Shown: positions 8,040-16,712, counted from the stretch's first letter. The stretch is DNA of 64,000 nt from Phoenicimicrobium sp964438695 (GCA_964438695.1 CAYTKP010000002.1:6442-70441), one strand, 5' to 3'. Notes: generated from the sequence alone by a model not told the origin. A program made the numbers and translations.

Positions 8040-9333
8040 GGGTAAAATCAAGCCGTGCGATTCTATCTTTTTCCTCTCTATACCCCAAGACATATATATC
8101 GGTTGAAAGAATATCTAAATTAAGCATTTTTAATAACATTTTATTATCATTATTTTTGTAAAAATTTACTTGTTTTAAGTAATTAGATAATTTAGTTACC
8201 AAAGGTATTGTTGAGTTTTTTTTAATCATTCTTAGAACTTTTTTACCTTTTTTTGAGAAACCTAATACTCTAATATATAGAGGCCCCAGTTTATTAAAAT
8301 ATACTAAATCATCTTTGGCAAGTCCCATCATTGTATGAAGAAGTATCCTTTGAATTTTAGTTCGAGTATACCTTCTTGTTTTGATGTAATTAATTAACTG
8401 TTCAACTGTTGAAGATTTAAGAGAGGCCTTCTTTATCCTATTTTCTAAGCCTTCGTTCACTCCATTAATATGTAAAATTTCTTCTAAAGACATCTTTCTT
8501 AATATGCCGAGAATGTATTGTTCATAAGATTCAAAGGTAATAGGATTTCTTCCTTTGCTAAACTCTTTTTGTAAGAGAGAATAAGTGGAAAAAGGAATTG
8601 CTTGTTTAATTTTAGGTCCAAGGTCCGAAAGATTATATCCGGATGAAATGAAATTGTTAATAATATTGTTCCTAATTGAAGTAGCACTGGATATATTGCC
8701 ACTAAGAGTTTGTTGATGGTAACTTACTCCAATTCTTTTTATAGGTACAGGTACAATTTTACTATTTAAATTTAATAGATGTTTAATATATTCTAAGGCT
8801 AAAATATTATTAGGGCAGCTTAATATCTTATGTAATCTTGATGGAGACATTTTTATTAGATTATTTATACCAAAAGTCTTATGATATTCACACAAAGCCT
8901 GTGCTCTGGTTCTGGGGTATTCATATCCATTTTTGCTTTTTTGTTTAATTAACTCTTTATATTCTTGCTTCTCAATTTGTAAAAATTTGCTTATAGGATA
9001 AAGAATATCAAGGTCAGCAGTTTCGCAACCAAAGCAAAGATAATCTATAATCTGAAGAGAATCTAATAGTTTAACGGCTCCGAAAGCAAAGCCATTAGCA
9101 TCTTGGGTAGAAAAGGCAAAAGGCAGTTCTATTACTAAATCGATACCTGAATTTAAAGCCATTTCAGCTCTAATCCATTTATTAATAATTGCAGGCTCTC
9201 CTCTTTGGAGAAAATTTCCACTCATAACTGCTACAGTATAATCTGCTTGAGTGACTTTTTTTGCTTCCGAGAGATGGTAAAGATGGCCATTGTGAAAAGG
9301 ATTATATTCAGCGATAATACCTAATATTTTCAT
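8008..9333 (-). CDS. tmcAL: tRNA(Met) cytidine acetate ligase
   Basis: YlbM family enzyme that makes N4-acetylcytidine at the wobble base of elongator tRNA-Met, using acetate and ATP. The nucleotidyltransferase-like N-terminus is plain: GIIAEYNPFHNGHLYHL with the HNGH motif near residues 15-20, then VAVMSGNFLQRGEPAI. SATSIRNNI and the C-terminal FTHKIV-like region fit the family; 441 residues is slightly long. The acetate substrate matches the adjacent pta-ackA pair. The C-terminal codons coincide with a short reverse copy of the leader element. Confidence 0.93.
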   Translation of the reverse strand: MKILGIIAEYNPFHNGHLYHLSEAKKVTQADYTVAVMSGNFLQRGEPAIINKWIRAEMALNSGIDLVIELPFAFSTQDANGFAFGAVKLLDSLQIIDYLCFGCETADLDILYPISKFLQIEKQEYKELIKQKSKNGYEYPRTRAQALCEYHKTFGINNLIKMSPSRLHKILSCPNNILALEYIKHLLNLNSKIVPVPIKRIGVSYHQQTLSGNISSATSIRNNIINNFISSGYNLSDLGPKIKQAIPFSTYSLLQKEFSKGRNPITFESYEQYILGILRKMSLEEILHINGVNEGLENRIKKASLKSSTVEQLINYIKTRRYTRTKIQRILLHTMMGLAKDDLVYFNKLGPLYIRVLGFSKKGKKVLRMIKKNSTIPLVTKLSNYLKQVNFYKNNDNKMLLKMLNLDILSTDIYVLGYREEKDRIARLDFTHKIVMRSLLH

Positions 9334-9340
9334 AATCTTC

Positions 9341-9369
9341 TCGAACTAATAGTATTTTTATGTTATAAT
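9341..9369 (+). promoter_or_regulatory. candidate promoter for pta
   Basis: A perfect -10 hexamer TATAAT (9364-9369) lies 17 bases after a weak -35, TCGAAC (9341-9346), in the divergent region between tmcAL and pta. Transcription would start near 9376, about 57 bases before the pta ATG. The -35 match is poor, so this is tentative. Confidence 0.35.
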
Positions 9370-9432
9370 TATACATAATTTGTAAATAAAATGATAGCAA
9401 AATAAAAAATATAATTAAGAAGGAGCAAACAA

Positions 9433-10434
9433 ATGGAAATCTCTCAAATGATTCGAGAAAAGGCTAAAAAAAATCCTAAAGTTATTGTGCTTCCTGAGGG
9501 TGAAGAACCGCGAATGGTTAAAGCATCTGAAACAATTGTTAAGGAAGGTTTCGCGAAATTAATTTTTTTAGGCAAGGAAGAAAAAATAAAATCTATTGCA
9601 AAAAATATGGGAATTAATTTTTCAGAAAAAATAGAAATTATTGATCCAAATAATTCAGATAAAGTAAAAAAATATGCTGAAACATATTATCAATTACGCA
9701 AAAATAAGGGAATTAATTTGGATGAAGCTTATCAACTCCTCAAAGATCCTCTTTATTTTGGTGCGTTAATGGTTTACCATGGTGATGCAGATGGGTTAGT
9801 TGCTGGCTCAATTAATGCTACCAGTGATGTTTTTAGACCGGCATTACAAACTATTAAGACTGCTCCTGATATACAAATTGTTTCAAGTTGTTTTATAATG
9901 GTAGTACCTGACTGTCCTTATGGAGACAATGGGGTTATTGTATTCGCTGATTGTGCGATAAATCCAAAACCTAATGCTGAACAACTGGCTGATATAGCTA
10001 TTGCTAGCGCTGAGACTGGAAAAATTTTAGTAGGTATTGAGCCAAGAGTGGCAATGTTATCATTTTCTACTAAAGGAAGTGCAAAACATCCTTTGGTAGA
10101 AAAAGTAGTAGAAGCTACTAAAATTGTGAAAGAAAAGAAGCCTGATCTTCTTATTGATGGAGAATTGCAAGCTGATGCTGCGCTAATCCCCTCAATTGGA
10201 GAAAGAAAAGCTCCAAATAGTAAGATAGCTGGGAAGGCAAATGTTTTGATATTTCCTGATTTACAATCAGGAAATATTGCCTATAAATTAGTAGAAAGAT
10301 TATCCAAGGCCAAAGCAATTGGTCCAATATCTCAAGGAATGAGAAAACCGATTAATGACCTTTCTAGAGGTTGCAGTGCAGAAGATATAGTTAATGTTGT
10401 TGCAATTACTGTATTACAAGCAGGCGGGGTATAA
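9433..10434 (+). CDS. pta: phosphate acetyltransferase
   Basis: Converts acetyl-CoA and phosphate to acetyl phosphate, the first step of acetate formation coupled to ATP synthesis by ackA. At 333 residues it is the short, single-domain type. Family segments include KNPKVIVLPEGEEPRMVKA at the start, GDADGLVAGSINATSDVFRPA, the PRVAMLSFSTKGSA region and the C-terminal GPISQGMRKPINDLSRGC. A GAAGGAG ribosome site precedes the ATG. Base composition resembles the rest of the window, unlike ackA. Confidence 0.96.
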   Translation: MEISQMIREKAKKNPKVIVLPEGEEPRMVKASETIVKEGFAKLIFLGKEEKIKSIAKNMGINFSEKIEIIDPNNSDKVKKYAETYYQLRKNKGINLDEAYQLLKDPLYFGALMVYHGDADGLVAGSINATSDVFRPALQTIKTAPDIQIVSSCFIMVVPDCPYGDNGVIVFADCAINPKPNAEQLADIAIASAETGKILVGIEPRVAMLSFSTKGSAKHPLVEKVVEATKIVKEKKPDLLIDGELQADAALIPSIGERKAPNSKIAGKANVLIFPDLQSGNIAYKLVERLSKAKAIGPISQGMRKPINDLSRGCSAEDIVNVVAITVLQAGGV

Positions 10435-10506
10435 AGAAATACATCAACCATTTAGAATATATTCAAATAATTAAAATAAAATTAAAATTAAGGAAGGATA
10501 AATATT

Positions 10507-11838
10507 ATGATTATCTTATCTTTAAACTGTGGCAGTTCCTCAGTAAAGTACCAACTTTATAACTGGGATAAAAAAGAGATAATTGCTAAAGGGATAGTAG
10601 AGAGAGTCATCATAGGAGATTCCTTTTGTGTACATGAGGTTAATCAAAAAGATAAGATTACCTTAAAACATAATTGCCCCACTCATAAAGAGGCTATAAA
10701 ACTAATTATGGATACTCTTACTCATCCTGAGTATGGAGCTATAGAAGATCTGTCTGTTATCTCTGCTATAGGTCATAGAGTAGTTCACGGGGGAGAAAAA
10801 TTCTCTAAATCGGTTATCATCAACCAGGAAGTCTTAAAGACCTTTAAAGAAATAGCTGGACTTGCTCCCTTGCATAATCCTCCCAATATTATGGGAATAG
10901 AGGCAGCTATGGAGCTTTTACCTAATATCCCCCATATGGCCATAATGGATACTGCTTGGCACCAGACCATGCCCCCTTATGTTTATACCTATGCGGTGCC
11001 TTATGAGTGGTATGAAAAATACGGGATCAGAAGATATGGTTTTCACGGTACTTCTTTACTCTATGTAGCCAAAAGGGCAGCAGTCCTGTTGGGCAAAGAT
11101 CCCTTCAAGTGTAATCTAATTAGTTGTCATATCGGAAATGGAGTTAGTATAAATGCGGTAAAAGATGGTTTATCTTATGATACCAGTATGGGCTTTACCC
11201 CCTTAGAGGGTGCCATTATGGGTACCAGAGCTGGAGACCATGATGTGGCCTTAGACCTCTATGTCATGCAAAAAGAAGGTTATTCTCCCCAGGAGATGGA
11301 TAGAATCTTGAATAAAAAGAGTGGGATATTAGGGATAACTGGCAAGTATATTGATAGAAGAGATGTAATAAAAGCCGCCTCAGAAGGAGATAAAAGAGCC
11401 CAATTAGCCCTGGAGATGGAAGCCTATCGCCTGAAGAAATATATCGGTGCCTATACTGCTGTCTTAGGAAGAGTAGATGCCTTAATTTTTACTGCTGGAG
11501 TAGGAGAAATGAGTTCTATAATCAGGTCAAAGGTATTGGAAGGATTAGATATCTTAGGAATCAAATATGACCCCGAAAAGAATAAGATAGCCCGAACTAG
11601 AAATGCCGAATTCGATATCTCTGCCTCCAATTCCCAAGTAAAGATATTTATCATTCCTACTGATGAAGAATTAGTCTTTGTAGAAGATGTAGTTGCCCTC
11701 CTGGAAGGGACTTATGATATACACACCAACTTTAAATATTCTTTTCAAGATAAAGACTATAAGAATCTAATGAGAGAAAAGGCTTTTGAAAAGGAGTGTA
11801 GAGAAAAGCCAGAATTACTAAAAATAAGAATTCACTAA
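10507..11838 (+). CDS. ackA: acetate kinase (unusual composition, C-terminal extension)
   Basis: Transfers phosphate from acetyl phosphate to ADP, giving acetate and ATP. The ASKHA-fold motifs are present: LNCGSSSVKYQ at residues 5-15, GHRVVHGGEKF, FHGTSLLYVAKRAA, and TPLEGAIMGTRAGDHD. At 443 residues it is about 40 longer than usual, because of a charged tail after LLEGTYD. G+C is clearly higher than in its neighbours: three sampled 60-base lines have 26-28 G+C, against 13-17 in lines of pta and fapR. Codons such as GCC, CCC and ACC are common. This suggests recent acquisition or selected codon use; function is not in doubt. Confidence 0.96.
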   Translation: MIILSLNCGSSSVKYQLYNWDKKEIIAKGIVERVIIGDSFCVHEVNQKDKITLKHNCPTHKEAIKLIMDTLTHPEYGAIEDLSVISAIGHRVVHGGEKFSKSVIINQEVLKTFKEIAGLAPLHNPPNIMGIEAAMELLPNIPHMAIMDTAWHQTMPPYVYTYAVPYEWYEKYGIRRYGFHGTSLLYVAKRAAVLLGKDPFKCNLISCHIGNGVSINAVKDGLSYDTSMGFTPLEGAIMGTRAGDHDVALDLYVMQKEGYSPQEMDRILNKKSGILGITGKYIDRRDVIKAASEGDKRAQLALEMEAYRLKKYIGAYTAVLGRVDALIFTAGVGEMSSIIRSKVLEGLDILGIKYDPEKNKIARTRNAEFDISASNSQVKIFIIPTDEELVFVEDVVALLEGTYDIHTNFKYSFQDKDYKNLMREKAFEKECREKPELLKIRIH

Positions 11839-11922
11839 AAAAATTCAACTCGGAAAATGATAAAATAAAATATAAAAAATAATTTGCATTTTTTAATAAG
11901 AGATAATATACTTTTATAGTTA

Positions 11923-11957
11923 GCAAAATTTTCAGGGGAGTAAATCCCCCTTTGATT
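11923..11957 (+). repeat. partial leader element before rpmF
   Basis: Only the 3' part of the dispersed leader element is recognisable: TTTTCAGGGGAGTAAATCCC forms the terminal hairpin AGGGGA-GTAAA-TCCCC. The 5' arm and spacer are not visible. It ends 28 bases before the rpmF start, the usual distance for the family. Confidence 0.5.
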
Positions 11958-11984
11958 ATATCAACACAAAAGGAGGTAGCCATT

Positions 11985-12179
11985 GTGCCCTGCCCGAAGA
12001 GAAAAACATCAAAATCAAGAAAAAATATAAGACGTACTCATTGGAATTTAACTGAACAAAATTTAGTTGAGTGTCCAAGGTGCCATGAGATGAAGTTACC
12101 CCATAGGGCCTGTCCGGAATGTGGTTATTATAATGGTAAAAAAGTTCTTGTAACTTCTTCAGAAAAAGAAAAAAAATAA
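11985..12179 (+). CDS. rpmF: 50S ribosomal protein L32 (zinc-binding form)
   Basis: Large-subunit ribosomal protein of 64 residues. The start is a GTG at 11985, eight bases after AAAGGAGGT; this gives MPCPKRKTSKSRKNIRRTHW, the normal N-terminus, whereas the frame opens 33 bases earlier. Two Cys pairs, CPRC and CPEC, form the zinc ribbon. In Firmicutes and many other bacteria the DUF177 gene (yceD/ylbN) directly precedes rpmF; here it is absent and ackA lies upstream. Confidence 0.95.
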   Translation: MPCPKRKTSKSRKNIRRTHWNLTEQNLVECPRCHEMKLPHRACPECGYYNGKKVLVTSSEKEKK

Positions 12180-12218
12180 TAGATTATAGAAATTAAATTA
12201 TCCATATTATTTAAAAAT

Positions 12219-12266
12219 AAAAGTGTCGCATTTAGTTTATTGAACCGCGACACTTTTATTTTTTTA
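12219..12266 (+). terminator. rho-independent terminator after rpmF
   Basis: An 11-bp stem, AAAAGTGTCGC (12219-12229) with GCGACACTTTT (12247-12257), closes a 17-base loop and runs into a T-rich tract. It separates rpmF from the fapR promoter. Confidence 0.88.
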
Positions 12267-12285
12267 TTAAAAATTTAAACACCTC

Positions 12286-12314
12286 TTGATTTTTGAGATT
12301 TTATAATGTATACT
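12286..12314 (+). promoter_or_regulatory. promoter of the fapR-plsX-fab operon
   Basis: TTGATT (12286-12291) and TATACT (12309-12314) are spaced by exactly 17 bases, between the rpmF terminator and fapR. Transcription would start near 12321, inside the palindrome at 12319-12337. Confidence 0.65.
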
Positions 12315-12318
12315 TGCA

Positions 12319-12337
12319 ATTAATAGTTACTATTAAT
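12319..12337. promoter_or_regulatory. predicted FapR operator
   Basis: A perfect 19-base palindrome, ATTAATAG-TTA-CTATTAAT, overlaps the predicted transcription start of the fatty acid operon. Its length and outer bases match the known Bacillus FapR site (a 17-19 base AT-rich palindrome beginning TTAGTAC and ending CTTAAT). FapR is encoded directly downstream, so autoregulation released by malonyl-CoA or malonyl-ACP is likely. Inference from position and symmetry. Confidence 0.6.
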
Positions 12338-12375
12338 ATATGCTATTAAATAATAAATTAGGTTAATAAAAGACG

Positions 12376-12963
12376 ATGGCTAAAAAATTAAGTAAGGCAG
12401 AAAGACAAAAGAAGATAAAAGAATATTTTTTTAATGACCCATTTTCTTCAGATAAAAAGCTTGCAAAATTATTTAATTGTAGTGTACAGACTATACGATT
12501 AGATCGAATCGAGATGGGGATTCCTGAAATGAGAAAACGTATAGTCCAGGTCGCTAAAAATAATACCTCCATAGACAAGGTAAAATCTCTACAAAAAGAT
12601 GAAATAATTGGAGAACTAATTGACTTAGAATTAGGTAAAAATGGAATTGCTATTTTGAAAACCGAGAAAAGCATGGCTTTTGGTAAAACGGGAATAGTTC
12701 GAAGTCATTATATATTTTCTTTAGCTGATTCATTAGCGATTTCAATTATCGATGCAGAGGTTGCTTTGACCGGAAGCGCTCGTCTAAAATATAAAAAACC
12801 TGTATACGCTGGTCAAACTTTAGTTGCCAAAGCAAGAGTTGCCCGCCAAAAAGGTAACAAATATTTAGTATCAATCCATGTAAAAGCTGATCGAGATGAA
12901 GTGTTTAATGCAAAATTAATAATTTTTTCAGTTGATGATAATGTAAGAAAGAAGGAGTTATAA
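12376..12963 (+). CDS. fapR: fatty acid and phospholipid biosynthesis regulator FapR
   Basis: Transcriptional repressor of lipid synthesis genes. An N-terminal helix-turn-helix (about residues 5-50, with DKKLAKLFNCSVQTIRLDRI) is joined to a hot-dog domain (about 80-190) that binds malonyl-CoA and lacks thioesterase activity in known members. SARLKYKKPVYAGQTLVAKA is typical of this domain. At 195 residues it is close to the 188 of Bacillus. It heads the plsX-fab operon, and its stop codon is followed at once by the plsX ATG. The ribosome site is weak. Confidence 0.93.
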   Translation: MAKKLSKAERQKKIKEYFFNDPFSSDKKLAKLFNCSVQTIRLDRIEMGIPEMRKRIVQVAKNNTSIDKVKSLQKDEIIGELIDLELGKNGIAILKTEKSMAFGKTGIVRSHYIFSLADSLAISIIDAEVALTGSARLKYKKPVYAGQTLVAKARVARQKGNKYLVSIHVKADRDEVFNAKLIIFSVDDNVRKKEL

Positions 12964-13941
12964 ATGAAAATAGCCATTGATGCTATGGGTGGTGATTATG
13001 CCCCTGAAGAGATTGTAAAGGGTGCAATTTTTTCCTTAGAAGAGCAGGATTTAGAGATTATTTTGTTAGGAAATAAAGATAAAATTGAGGAAGAATTAAA
13101 AAAATATAAATTTAGGGAGAAAAAATTATTAATCATTGATTGTAAAGAATCAATTGAAACGAGCGAATTCCCCTTAAATGCTTTACGAACTAAAAAGAAT
13201 TCTTCTATTGTGGTAGGAATGAATTTACTAAAAGATAATAAAGCTGATGCTTTTATTTCTGCGGGAAATAGTGGGGCGGTTATGGCTGCTGCCTTATTAA
13301 TATTAGGATGTATTTCTCAATTACGACGTCCGGCTATTCCTGCTATCTTACCAACTGCAAAAGGAAAGGCGTTAATATTGGATGTAGGTGCAAATGTTGA
13401 TTGTAAACCAGAGCATTTAGCTCAATTTGCTCTTATGGGTAGTAAATATGCGAAATATATTTTTAAAATAAATGATCCCAAAATAGGTTTATTAAATATA
13501 GGGGAAGAAGAAAGTAAGGGGAATAAATTTGTGCAAAATGCTTATAAAATATTGAATAATTCTAATATTAATTTTATAGGTAATATTGAAGGTAGAGATA
13601 TTTTTAAAGGAAAAGCTGATGTAGTAGTATGTGATGGATTTATCGGGAATATATTATTAAAATCTTCTGAAGGATTAGCTAAACTTCTTCTGGCAGAAGT
13701 TAACAAAATAATTATTACTCAGCTTCCCCAAAACCAAGAGATGAATCAATTAAGAGAGAAATTTATGGAATTAATAAAAATGACTGATTATACAGAATAT
13801 GGTGGATCTCTTTTGTTGGGCATAAATGGACTTTGTTTTATATGCCATGGTAGATCCAAATCAAAAGCCATTAAAAATGCAATAATTAATGCTTCTAAAT
13901 TTGTGGATTCTGATATACTTAAACATCTCGAAGAGATTTAG
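12964..13941 (+). CDS. plsX: phosphate acyltransferase PlsX
   Basis: Makes acyl phosphate from acyl-ACP and phosphate, the donor used by PlsY for the first acylation of glycerol 3-phosphate. A peripheral membrane enzyme. IAIDAMGGDYAPEEIVKGA at the start, SAGNSGAVMAAALL, and VCDGFIGNILLKSSEG are family hallmarks; 325 residues is standard. The ATG follows the fapR stop with no gap and an AAGGAG site sits in the fapR end. Its partners are plsY at 33447-34067 and probably plsC at 60337-60957. Confidence 0.96.
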   Translation: MKIAIDAMGGDYAPEEIVKGAIFSLEEQDLEIILLGNKDKIEEELKKYKFREKKLLIIDCKESIETSEFPLNALRTKKNSSIVVGMNLLKDNKADAFISAGNSGAVMAAALLILGCISQLRRPAIPAILPTAKGKALILDVGANVDCKPEHLAQFALMGSKYAKYIFKINDPKIGLLNIGEEESKGNKFVQNAYKILNNSNINFIGNIEGRDIFKGKADVVVCDGFIGNILLKSSEGLAKLLLAEVNKIIITQLPQNQEMNQLREKFMELIKMTDYTEYGGSLLLGINGLCFICHGRSKSKAIKNAIINASKFVDSDILKHLEEI

Positions 13942-13991
13942 ACCTCGCGATTATTTTATTATTAACATTTAAAAGGAGAAGATGATAGTTA

Positions 13992-14984
13992 ATGAAGAAT
14001 ATGCAAAATGTCAAAATAATTGGTACAGGTTCTTACATTCCCAAAAAAGTTCTAACAAATAGTGATTTGGAAAAAATAGTAGATACAAACAATGAATGGA
14101 TTATAAGCCGCACGGGTATTTCTGAACGGCACCTAGCGGAAGATAATGAAGCTACCTCAGATTTATCTTCCCGGGCAACTTTAGAGGCAATGAAAGATGC
14201 AAATATTAAAGCTGAGGAGATTGATCTAATCATTGTAGCAACTAATTCCCCTGATATGGTTTTTCCGAGTACTGCTTGTCTTGTTCAAGAAAAAATTAAA
14301 GCCAAAAATGCTGCAACTTTTGATCTACAGGCAGGATGCACAGGTTTTGTATATGGTATGGTTACAGCTTGGCAATTTATAGCCTCTGGTTTTTATAACA
14401 ATGCTATAATTATTGGAGCGGAAGCACTTTCAAAATTTGTTGACTGGACTGATAGAAATACTTGCGTCCTTTTCGGTGACGGAGCTGGAGCAGTTGTTCT
14501 TAAAGCTAATAAGATGAGAGGTGTTCTCTCAGGTTATTTAAAAGGGGATGGTGCAAGAGCTGATTTAATAAAATTTCCTGCAGGGGCTTCAAAAATACCT
14601 GCTTCTCACGAAACTATAGAACAAAAATTACATTACATAAAGATGAAAGGGAATGAAGTATTTAAAATCGCAGTTAGAGAAATGAGGAGAGCAACTTTAA
14701 AAGCTTTAGCAAAATGTAATCTCTCAGTAAACGATGTAGATTGCTTCATACCACATCAAGCCAATATCAGGATTATTTCAGCAGTAGCAAAGGTTTTAGG
14801 GATAGAAAAGGATAAGGTTTTTGTGAATTTGAATAGATATGGAAATACTTCTGCTGCTTCTGTGGCTATCGCTCTAGATGAAGCGGTAAAAGAAGGCAAA
14901 ATTAAAAATGGAGACATCGTAGTCTTGACTGCATTTGGCGCTGGTCTTACTAGTGGTTCTGTTGTTTTTCGATGGGATAAATAA
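13992..14984 (+). CDS. fabH: 3-oxoacyl-ACP synthase III
   Basis: Initiates fatty acid synthesis by condensing acetyl-CoA or a branched primer with malonyl-ACP. The active-site cysteine is C116 in DLQAGCTGFVYG; the His and Asn of the triad are in FIPHQANIRI and NLNRYGNTSAASV. Length is 330 residues. AAAAGGAGAAGATG precedes the chosen ATG by about 15 bases; the second Met at residue 4 is an alternative start. Third gene of the FapR-controlled operon. Confidence 0.96.
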   Translation: MKNMQNVKIIGTGSYIPKKVLTNSDLEKIVDTNNEWIISRTGISERHLAEDNEATSDLSSRATLEAMKDANIKAEEIDLIIVATNSPDMVFPSTACLVQEKIKAKNAATFDLQAGCTGFVYGMVTAWQFIASGFYNNAIIIGAEALSKFVDWTDRNTCVLFGDGAGAVVLKANKMRGVLSGYLKGDGARADLIKFPAGASKIPASHETIEQKLHYIKMKGNEVFKIAVREMRRATLKALAKCNLSVNDVDCFIPHQANIRIISAVAKVLGIEKDKVFVNLNRYGNTSAASVAIALDEAVKEGKIKNGDIVVLTAFGAGLTSGSVVFRWDK

Positions 14985-14995
14985 AGGAGAAGAAA

Positions 14996-15946
14996 ATGGA
15001 GAAAATTGCTTTTGTTTTCCCAGGCCAAGGTTCTCAGAAAGTGGGAATGGGGAAAGATTTAATAGAAAAATACACTGAAGCAAAATATTTATTGGAAAAA
15101 GCTAACAGTGTTTTAAAGAAAGATAGGATTAATATTAGTAGGTTATGTTTTCAAGGGCCAGAAGAAGAACTAAAAAATACTCCAAATGCTCAACCTGCGA
15201 TTTTAACCATTAGTGTGATTTTATTTAGACTGATACAAAGATATAATATTAAACCTATTGTAGTAGCAGGACATAGTTTAGGTGAATATTCTGCGCTGGT
15301 GGCCAGTTCGTCCATAAAATTTGAAGATGCAGTTAAATTAGTAAGAAGAAGAGGAGAATATATGCAAAATGCTACTCCCATTGGAACTGGTTCGATGTTG
15401 GCAATTATTGGTTTAAAAGAAGTTGAAGTAATTAAATTATGCCAGGAGGTAAACAATTTAGGGATAGTAGAGATTGCCAATTATAATTCTCCTACTCAAA
15501 TAGTGGTTTCGGGTGAAATTAAACCTTTGGAAAAGTTAATGGAAATAGCAAAGGCAAGAGGAGCGAGAAAGGCAATACCACTCAAAGTTAGTGCTCCTTT
15601 TCATTCATCATTAATGGAGTTAGCTAAAAATAAATTAGCAAATTATTTACAAAACATAGATATTAGAGATCCAGAAATACCGCTAATTTGTAATGTAAAC
15701 GCTGATTATGTTAGAAATAGAGAAGAAGTTAGGTCCGCCCTAATTGAACAGATGACCCATCCAGTAAAATGGGTTGATATAATTAAGAAGATGAATTTAG
15801 AGGGAATTAATTATTTTATTGAATTGGGTCCCGGCAAGGTTTTAGGGGGATTAATCAAACAGATTCTTCCCCAAGCTAAGATATTTAACGTATTCGATTC
15901 GATATCTTTAGAAGAAGTAGTTGAAAAAATTAAGGAGGTCTTATAA
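14996..15946 (+). CDS. fabD: malonyl-CoA:ACP transacylase
   Basis: Loads malonyl groups onto acyl carrier protein. The N-terminal FVFPGQGSQKVGMG and the nucleophile elbow GHSLGEYSA, with the catalytic Ser at residue 94, are diagnostic. The catalytic His lies in APFHSSLM and the C-terminal LGPGK motif is present. 316 residues is normal. A GGAGAAG site precedes the ATG. The fabG ribosome site is embedded in its last codons, so translation is coupled. Confidence 0.96.
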   Translation: MEKIAFVFPGQGSQKVGMGKDLIEKYTEAKYLLEKANSVLKKDRINISRLCFQGPEEELKNTPNAQPAILTISVILFRLIQRYNIKPIVVAGHSLGEYSALVASSSIKFEDAVKLVRRRGEYMQNATPIGTGSMLAIIGLKEVEVIKLCQEVNNLGIVEIANYNSPTQIVVSGEIKPLEKLMEIAKARGARKAIPLKVSAPFHSSLMELAKNKLANYLQNIDIRDPEIPLICNVNADYVRNREEVRSALIEQMTHPVKWVDIIKKMNLEGINYFIELGPGKVLGGLIKQILPQAKIFNVFDSISLEEVVEKIKEVL

Positions 15947-15947
15947 A

Positions 15948-16694
15948 ATGGAGCTGTATGACAAAGTTGCCTTAATCACTGGCGCAGCACGGGGTATAGG
16001 GAGAGCTATTGCCTTAAAATTGTATACTCATGGAGCTAATATTGTTATTAATGATATTGTATCAGAGAATGAAATTAACCAAAATTTACAAGAGATAAAG
16101 AAAGGTACAAACGAGGTAATTGGAATAAAGGCAGATATAACAAAACTTGATGAAGTTGAAAAAATGATAAAAGAAATTATTAAAAAATTTGGGAAGATAG
16201 ATTTTTTGGTAAATAATGCTGGTATTATTCGAGATTCTCTTTTAATAAGAATGAAAGAGGGAGATTGGGATGCAGTAATAAATGTTAATTTAAAAGGGGC
16301 CTTTAATTGCTCTAGAACAGTTGCTAAATATATGATGAGGCAAAAAACTGGCGGTAAAATAGTTAATATCTCGTCTGTTATTGGATTAATTGGTAATATA
16401 GGACAGTCTAATTATGCGGCTTCAAAAGCAGGGATAATTGGATTAACTAAATCAATGGCTAAAGAACTTGCTTTAAGAAATATAAATGTAAATGCTGTTG
16501 CTCCTGGCTTTATCGAAACAGATATGACTCAAAAATTGCCTGAGAAAATTAGAAGTGGTTTGCAAGAAAAAATTCCCCTAAGGAGATTAGGTACGGTTGA
16601 AGATGTTGCTCAGGTGGTATATTTTTTAATTTCTGAGGCATCAGATTATATTACTGGGCAAGTTATAAAAGTAGATGGTGGTATGGTGATGTGA
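15948..16694 (+). CDS. fabG: 3-oxoacyl-ACP reductase
   Basis: NADPH-dependent short-chain dehydrogenase that reduces 3-oxoacyl-ACP. It has the Rossmann motif TGAARGIGRA near residues 11-20, NNAG near 88, and the Ser-Tyr-Lys triad with NYAASKAG. I choose the ATG at 15948, seven bases after AAGGAGGT, giving 248 residues; the open frame starts nine codons earlier inside fabD. The C-terminal TGQVIKVDGGMVM is typical. No enoyl-ACP reductase gene accompanies it in this window. Confidence 0.95.
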   Translation: MELYDKVALITGAARGIGRAIALKLYTHGANIVINDIVSENEINQNLQEIKKGTNEVIGIKADITKLDEVEKMIKEIIKKFGKIDFLVNNAGIIRDSLLIRMKEGDWDAVINVNLKGAFNCSRTVAKYMMRQKTGGKIVNISSVIGLIGNIGQSNYAASKAGIIGLTKSMAKELALRNINVNAVAPGFIETDMTQKLPEKIRSGLQEKIPLRRLGTVEDVAQVVYFLISEASDYITGQVIKVDGGMVM

Positions 16695-16712
16695 GAGGAG
16701 GTGATAGTAAAA

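Noticed and set aside
11732..11983. Minus-strand ORF over the end of ackA as a replacement for DUF177
   Set aside because: It is antisense to the ackA tail and DUF177 would be expected on the + strand; its residues show no family pattern.
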